A program made the translations under genes and the position numbers. Of a stretch of DNA of 64,000 nt, positions 63,955-64,000 are shown piece by piece. Below the pieces are notes generated by a model. That model worked only from the letters and a program-made list of their open reading frames with translations, was not told the DNA's origin and ran no database searches. Position 1 is the stretch's first letter. Every line of letters starts with the position of its first letter. Source of the DNA: CBDCYH01 sp965224105 (GTDB lineage: Bacteria > Bacteroidota > Rhodothermia > Rhodothermales > JABDKH01); NCBI GenBank assembly GCA_965224105.1, contig CBDCYH010000002.1, positions 2,154,526 to 2,218,525 on the forward strand, read 5' to 3'.

Positions 63955-64000
63955 GAATCAGCTTTGGGCTCGCTGTCTTGTCGAGGAGCTGTTCCGGTCG
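63920..64000 (+). CDS. menD: MenD (SEPHCHC synthase), N-terminal fragment
   Basis: Only the first ~27 codons are present; the gene leaves the window. The frame encodes NQLWARCLVEELFRS, which resembles the N-terminus of MenD (thiamine-diphosphate enzyme that joins isochorismate and 2-oxoglutarate). Possible starts are ATG 63920 or TTG 63926, both overlapping the corrected menF end. The menF-menD order is standard. Confidence 0.7.
   Translation, partial: MRLGYLKSAQSKNQLWARCLVEELFRS

Overview
The window is gene-dense bacterial DNA of moderate GC, with many 1–40 bp overlaps between consecutive or convergent genes. I see no insertion sequence, integrase, phage gene or CRISPR array. Family content points to the Bacteroidota/Chlorobiota (FCB) assemblage, most likely a Rhodothermota/Balneolota-type lineage: a TIGR02757 protein, a DUF4105 (Lnb-like) membrane protein, a large beta-propeller exoprotein with a FlgD/T9SS-type C-terminal module, a YbbR/CdaR protein and outer-membrane assembly genes. 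This placement is an inference from families; no rRNA is present.

Layout. 1–6.1 kb: housekeeping and transport (AGCS symporter tail, upp, sulfotransferase, NhaC antiporter, cupin, DUF72, LPG-synthase-like membrane protein). 6.1–8.6 kb: a secreted propeller protein. 8.66–8.86 kb: tRNA-His, tRNA-Glu and a strong terminator. 8.9–24.1 kb: surface-polysaccharide cluster A (kinase-like protein, polysaccharide deacetylase, Wzx-type flippase, several glycosyltransferases, heparinase II/III, Wzy-like polymerase, WecA-like initiating transferase, Wzz/BY-kinase-like protein). 24.1–37.2 kb: mixed core genes (DUF4105, nth, gpmI, sppA, DUF2231, an Arg-rich secreted protein, hrcA-grpE-dnaJ, flavin reductase, TIGR02757, threonine dehydratase-like, DUF4342).

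37.6–48.7 kb is the most distinctive block: eight same-strand genes that encode a reorganised type IV pilus/type II secretion-like machine. They are two pilin-like proteins whose possible leader is only Met-Gly and which lack Glu5, a PilC/GspF protein with an extra N-terminal part, a 945-residue PilB/GspE ATPase with two MshEN-like modules, a PilT-like ATPase, an apparent PilM-PilN fusion, an apparent PilO-PilP fusion, and a short secretin. Two terminator hairpins lie between the two pilin genes, which suggests that the first pilin is made in excess. No prepilin peptidase is in the window.

48.7–59.1 kb: an outer-membrane barrel, plsC, gatC, then polysaccharide cluster B (YfhO-type membrane protein, two glycosyltransferases, wecB, an HPr-kinase-like protein, a second flippase). 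59.2–59.9 kb: two bacterial microcompartment (BMC-H) shell genes without any recognisable cargo enzyme; the second carries a basic SAP/Rho-N-like tail. 60–64 kb: a YbbR/CdaR-like protein, a DMT transporter, a histidine phosphatase, menF with an apparent single-base frameshift near its 3' end, and the first codons of menD, whose reading frame is the one the shifted menF runs into.
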